A DNA stretch of 64,000 bases, from contig NZ_PNHL01000004.1 of NCBI RefSeq assembly GCF_002871795.1, positions 62,001-126,000 of the forward strand, written 5' to 3'. This document shows positions 62,226 to 64,000 of this stretch, piece after piece. The position numbers and the translations under genes are program-made. Source of the stretch: Brachybacterium sp. UMB0905. GTDB lineage: Bacteria > Actinomycetota > Actinomycetes > Actinomycetales > Dermabacteraceae. The notes below the pieces were generated by a model that was not told where the DNA came from, made no database searches, and worked only from the letters and a program-made list of their open reading frames with translations. How positions within the stretch are numbered: position 1 is the first letter of the stretch; every line of letters begins with the position of its first letter.

Positions 62226-63050
62226 TCAGGTGACGGGGTCGCCCTGGACGGGGCCTTCCCGGTTGGATTGCCAGCCCAAGGCGGGGGCGACGTGCTCGGC
62301 GAACGCCTCAAGGATGTGGAGGTTCAGCTCCACGCCGGCCTGCGAGGGGATGGTGAGCATGAGGGTGTCCGCGCTCATCACGGCGGCGTCGGCCTGTAGC
62401 TGGGTGATGAGCTTGTCGGGCTCTGCGGTGTAGGTGCGGCCAAAGGTCGAGCGGTGCCCGTCGATCACCCCGATCTGGTCCCGTTCCTCACCGGGGCGTA
62501 GGCCGAACAGATGCCGATCCCGGTCGGTGACGATCGGGAAGACGCTGCGGGAGATGGAGACGCGCGGGGCATGGGTGTGCCCGGCCGCGCGGAACGCGGC
62601 GCGGTAGCGCTCGATCTGCTCGGCCTGCAGGTCCCCCAGGCTCGCGCCGGTCGCCTCGGTGAGCAGGGTCGAGCTCATGAGGTTCAGGCCCTGTCGGCCC
62701 GTCCACTCCGCGGTGTCGCGAGAGCCCGCACCCCACCAGATCCGATGGGCCAGGTCCTCGCTGTGCGGTTCGATGCGCAGGCCCTGCCCGGGGGTGACGG
62801 GTGCGCCGTAGGGCCGCTCGGCGGCGCGGGCCATGCCCGCGCCGCGGATGGCCTGGAGGAACACGTCGAACTTCTCGCGCGCGATGTCCGCGCCTCGAGG
62901 GTCGGTCGAGCCGGTGTAGCCGAAGGCCTCCCAGCCGCGGTCGGCCGGTTCAGGACTGCCCCGTGAGACGCCGAGGGCCACGCGGCCGTCCGCGATGAGG
63001 TCCAGCGCCGCGGCCTCTTCGGCCAGGTGAAGAGGGTTCTCGTAGCGCAT
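62226..63050 (-). pseudogene. LLM-class flavin oxidoreductase, N-terminus missing
   Basis: From MRYENPLHLAEEAAALDLIA the protein matches bacterial luciferase-like monooxygenases (DGRVALGVSRGSPEPADRGW, then IWWGAGSRDTAEW and SRSVFPIVTD). Complete members have 50-70 more residues with the first barrel strands and a PxRYENP motif, exactly where this copy begins. Upstream sequence in frame is unrelated. The break coincides with the edge of the metal-resistance genes, so the loss is probably due to an insertion or recombination event. A truncated product of 274 aa could be made from ATG 63050 but should not fold as a full barrel. Confidence 0.75.
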
Positions 63051-63193
63051 GCCCGGGTTGTAGCACCCGTTGTCAGCGTCGGCGCGCTTTACAGCACAAC
63101 GCTGACGGCAATCCTGGCTGGTTTTCGATGAAGGCGGCTCTTCCTGCGCTGAGCGTCGGTGCGATGATCGCGCAACCCGGCGGTGCTCCACCC

Positions 63194-63496
63194 TCATAGA
63201 GGCGCATCAAGTACTTCGCGCAGCTGATCGACGGTGGGCGAACCAGCCAGCCCGGCAGGAGTGCGGAACACTCGACAGGCGAGCCCCACCGGCGTGTGCT
63301 CGTCGGCGAAGGGGTCGGAACCGTCAATGAGGACGGTCGGGGACCCGTGGAACCCGAGGCGGGCGGCGTCCTCGGCAGTCTCGACTCGCTGATGCACGAC
63401 GCGGACGTCCGATCGGCCGTCGAGGGCCTCGGTGAGCCGCCGGTCGAGCACCTCCCAGTTCGGGCACCCGTCGAAGTACTGCAACGTGATCTCCAT
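63194..63496 (-). CDS. Thioredoxin-like protein next to metal ATPase
   Basis: 100 residues. ITLQYFDGCPNWEVLDRRLT has a single Cys before Pro in the thioredoxin-like position and GFHGSPTVLIDGSDPFADE is the cis-Pro loop. Small proteins of this type accompany mercury, copper and zinc resistance genes in actinobacteria. The start is 12 bp after the P-type ATPase stop, on the same strand. No second Cys of a CxxC is present, so it is probably not an ordinary thioredoxin. Confidence 0.82.
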   Translation of the reverse strand: MEITLQYFDGCPNWEVLDRRLTEALDGRSDVRVVHQRVETAEDAARLGFHGSPTVLIDGSDPFADEHTPVGLACRVFRTPAGLAGSPTVDQLREVLDAPL

Positions 63497-63508
63497 GATC
63501 CACTCCTC

Positions 63509-64000
63509 TCAGGCTCTGTCCGCGCGGACCGCGGCCGGTGACGCCGTCTCAGGCGACGCGGCCGCCGCTTGGCTCTTGCGGGCACGCGCGGCGCGCAGCC
63601 CGTTGGCGATGACGACGACCTCGGCGACCTCGTGGACGAGCACGACTGCGGCCAGGCCGAGCACGCCGGTGATGGCCAGCGGCAGCAGCACGGTGATGAT
63701 CGCCAGGGACAACACGATGTTCTGGTTCATGATCGCCCGGCCGCGGCGGGCGTGCCGCAGCGCCTGCGGGATCAGGCCGAGGTCGTGTCCGGTGAAGGCG
63801 ACGTCGGCGGACTCTATCGCGGCGTCGGAGCCGGTCGCGCCCATCGCGATGCCCACGGTCGCACCGGCCAGGGCGGGGGCGTCGTTGATGCCGTCGCCGA
63901 TCATCGCGGTGGGTGACTGCTCGGAGAGCTGGGCCACGATGCGGGCCTTGCCCTCCGGCCGCAGCTCGGCGTGCACGTCGCCGATCCCGGCGATCTGCGC
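63509..64000 (-). CDS. Heavy-metal P1B-type ATPase, C-terminal part (cut by window edge)
   Basis: 163 residues are visible, with the frame open to base 64000. AMIGDGINDAPALAGATVGI is the hinge motif of P-type ATPases and AGATVGIAMGATGSDAAIES matches ZntA/CadA relatives. Two final membrane helices follow (SLAIITVLLPLAITGVLGLA, VVLVHEVAEVVVIANGLRAA); the His-Glu in the last helix resembles Zn/Cd/Co ATPases. The metal cannot be settled because the CPx motif lies outside the window. Confidence 0.88.
   Translation of the reverse strand, partial: AQIAGIGDVHAELRPEGKARIVAQLSEQSPTAMIGDGINDAPALAGATVGIAMGATGSDAAIESADVAFTGHDLGLIPQALRHARRGRAIMNQNIVLSLAIITVLLPLAITGVLGLAAVVLVHEVAEVVVIANGLRAARARKSQAAAASPETASPAAVRADRA

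Overview
The window is GC-rich bacterial chromosome: strong GC3 bias, frequent GTG starts, many 1-8 bp stop/start overlaps, leaderless-looking genes, Tat-signal proteins and several families typical of actinobacteria. It fits an actinomycete of the Micrococcales, and the codon and gene style would suit Brachybacterium/Dermabacteraceae, but no rRNA or marker protein is present to prove it. The ends are cut: an alpha/beta hydrolase enters at base 1 and a heavy-metal P-type ATPase runs off base 64000.

Layout. 1-8.8 kb: hydrolase end, tRNA-Leu(CAG), a NYN RNase/membrane pair, a sugar operon (ROK regulator, TIM-barrel isomerase, Gfo/Idh/MocA dehydrogenase), SelO and a DUF4091/GH123-like protein. 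8.8-13.2 kb is an accessory patch: a possible orphan leader, a GNAT fragment, HipBA, a broken monooxygenase, a DUF2975/XRE pair, and a phd fragment joined to a 5'-truncated DeoR regulator. 13.2-23.8 kb: esterase, lipoprotein, alpha-L-fucosidase, M81 peptidase, two CorC/HlyC-type membrane proteins, and PEP synthase with its bifunctional regulator. 23.8-27.1 kb: cupin, VapBC, LarC and a frameshifted parD. 27.2-33.7 kb: GH25 lysozyme, a ParA-like ATPase, and a sulfide-oxidation locus (GntR, CstB-like persulfide dioxygenase-rhodanese, SQR). 33.7-38.7 kb: an AlbA_2/Schlafen-type ATP-binding protein framed by repeat arrays, TrkAH-type K+ uptake, and a probably frameshifted NUDIX gene. 38.7-46.9 kb: DUF1349, larA-larE-larB, a DsbA-CcdA-lipoprotein redox operon, BlaI and paired SMR transporters. 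47-52.4 kb: hexuronate genes (LacI, UxaC, fructuronate/mannitol dehydrogenase, FGGY kinase). 52.6-63 kb: Dyp peroxidase, PCuAC copper chaperone, His-rich membrane protein, tandem Usp, Tricorn protease, an SLH-like/SGNH pair and a truncated LLM oxidoreductase. The last 0.8 kb looks like the edge of a metal-resistance segment.

How genes work together. LarA (nickel-dependent racemase), LarE, LarB and the distant LarC together supply the whole nickel-pincer cofactor pathway. PEP synthase and its regulator form a control pair. The CstB-like protein and SQR oxidise sulfide through persulfide. The BlaI gene and the DsbA-CcdA operon carry the same operator-like palindrome, ACTAT-N5-ATAGT. The LacI gene, uxaC and the FGGY kinase share a GGTTGCC motif.

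The least-explained signals are: the 19-bp direct repeats and ACAACT arrays on both sides of the AlbA_2 gene; two tandem hairpins upstream of larA with nearly the same 13-nt apex; and a palindrome family present at 2.7 kb and 50.9 kb, the first copy preceded by a 22-bp tandem array.
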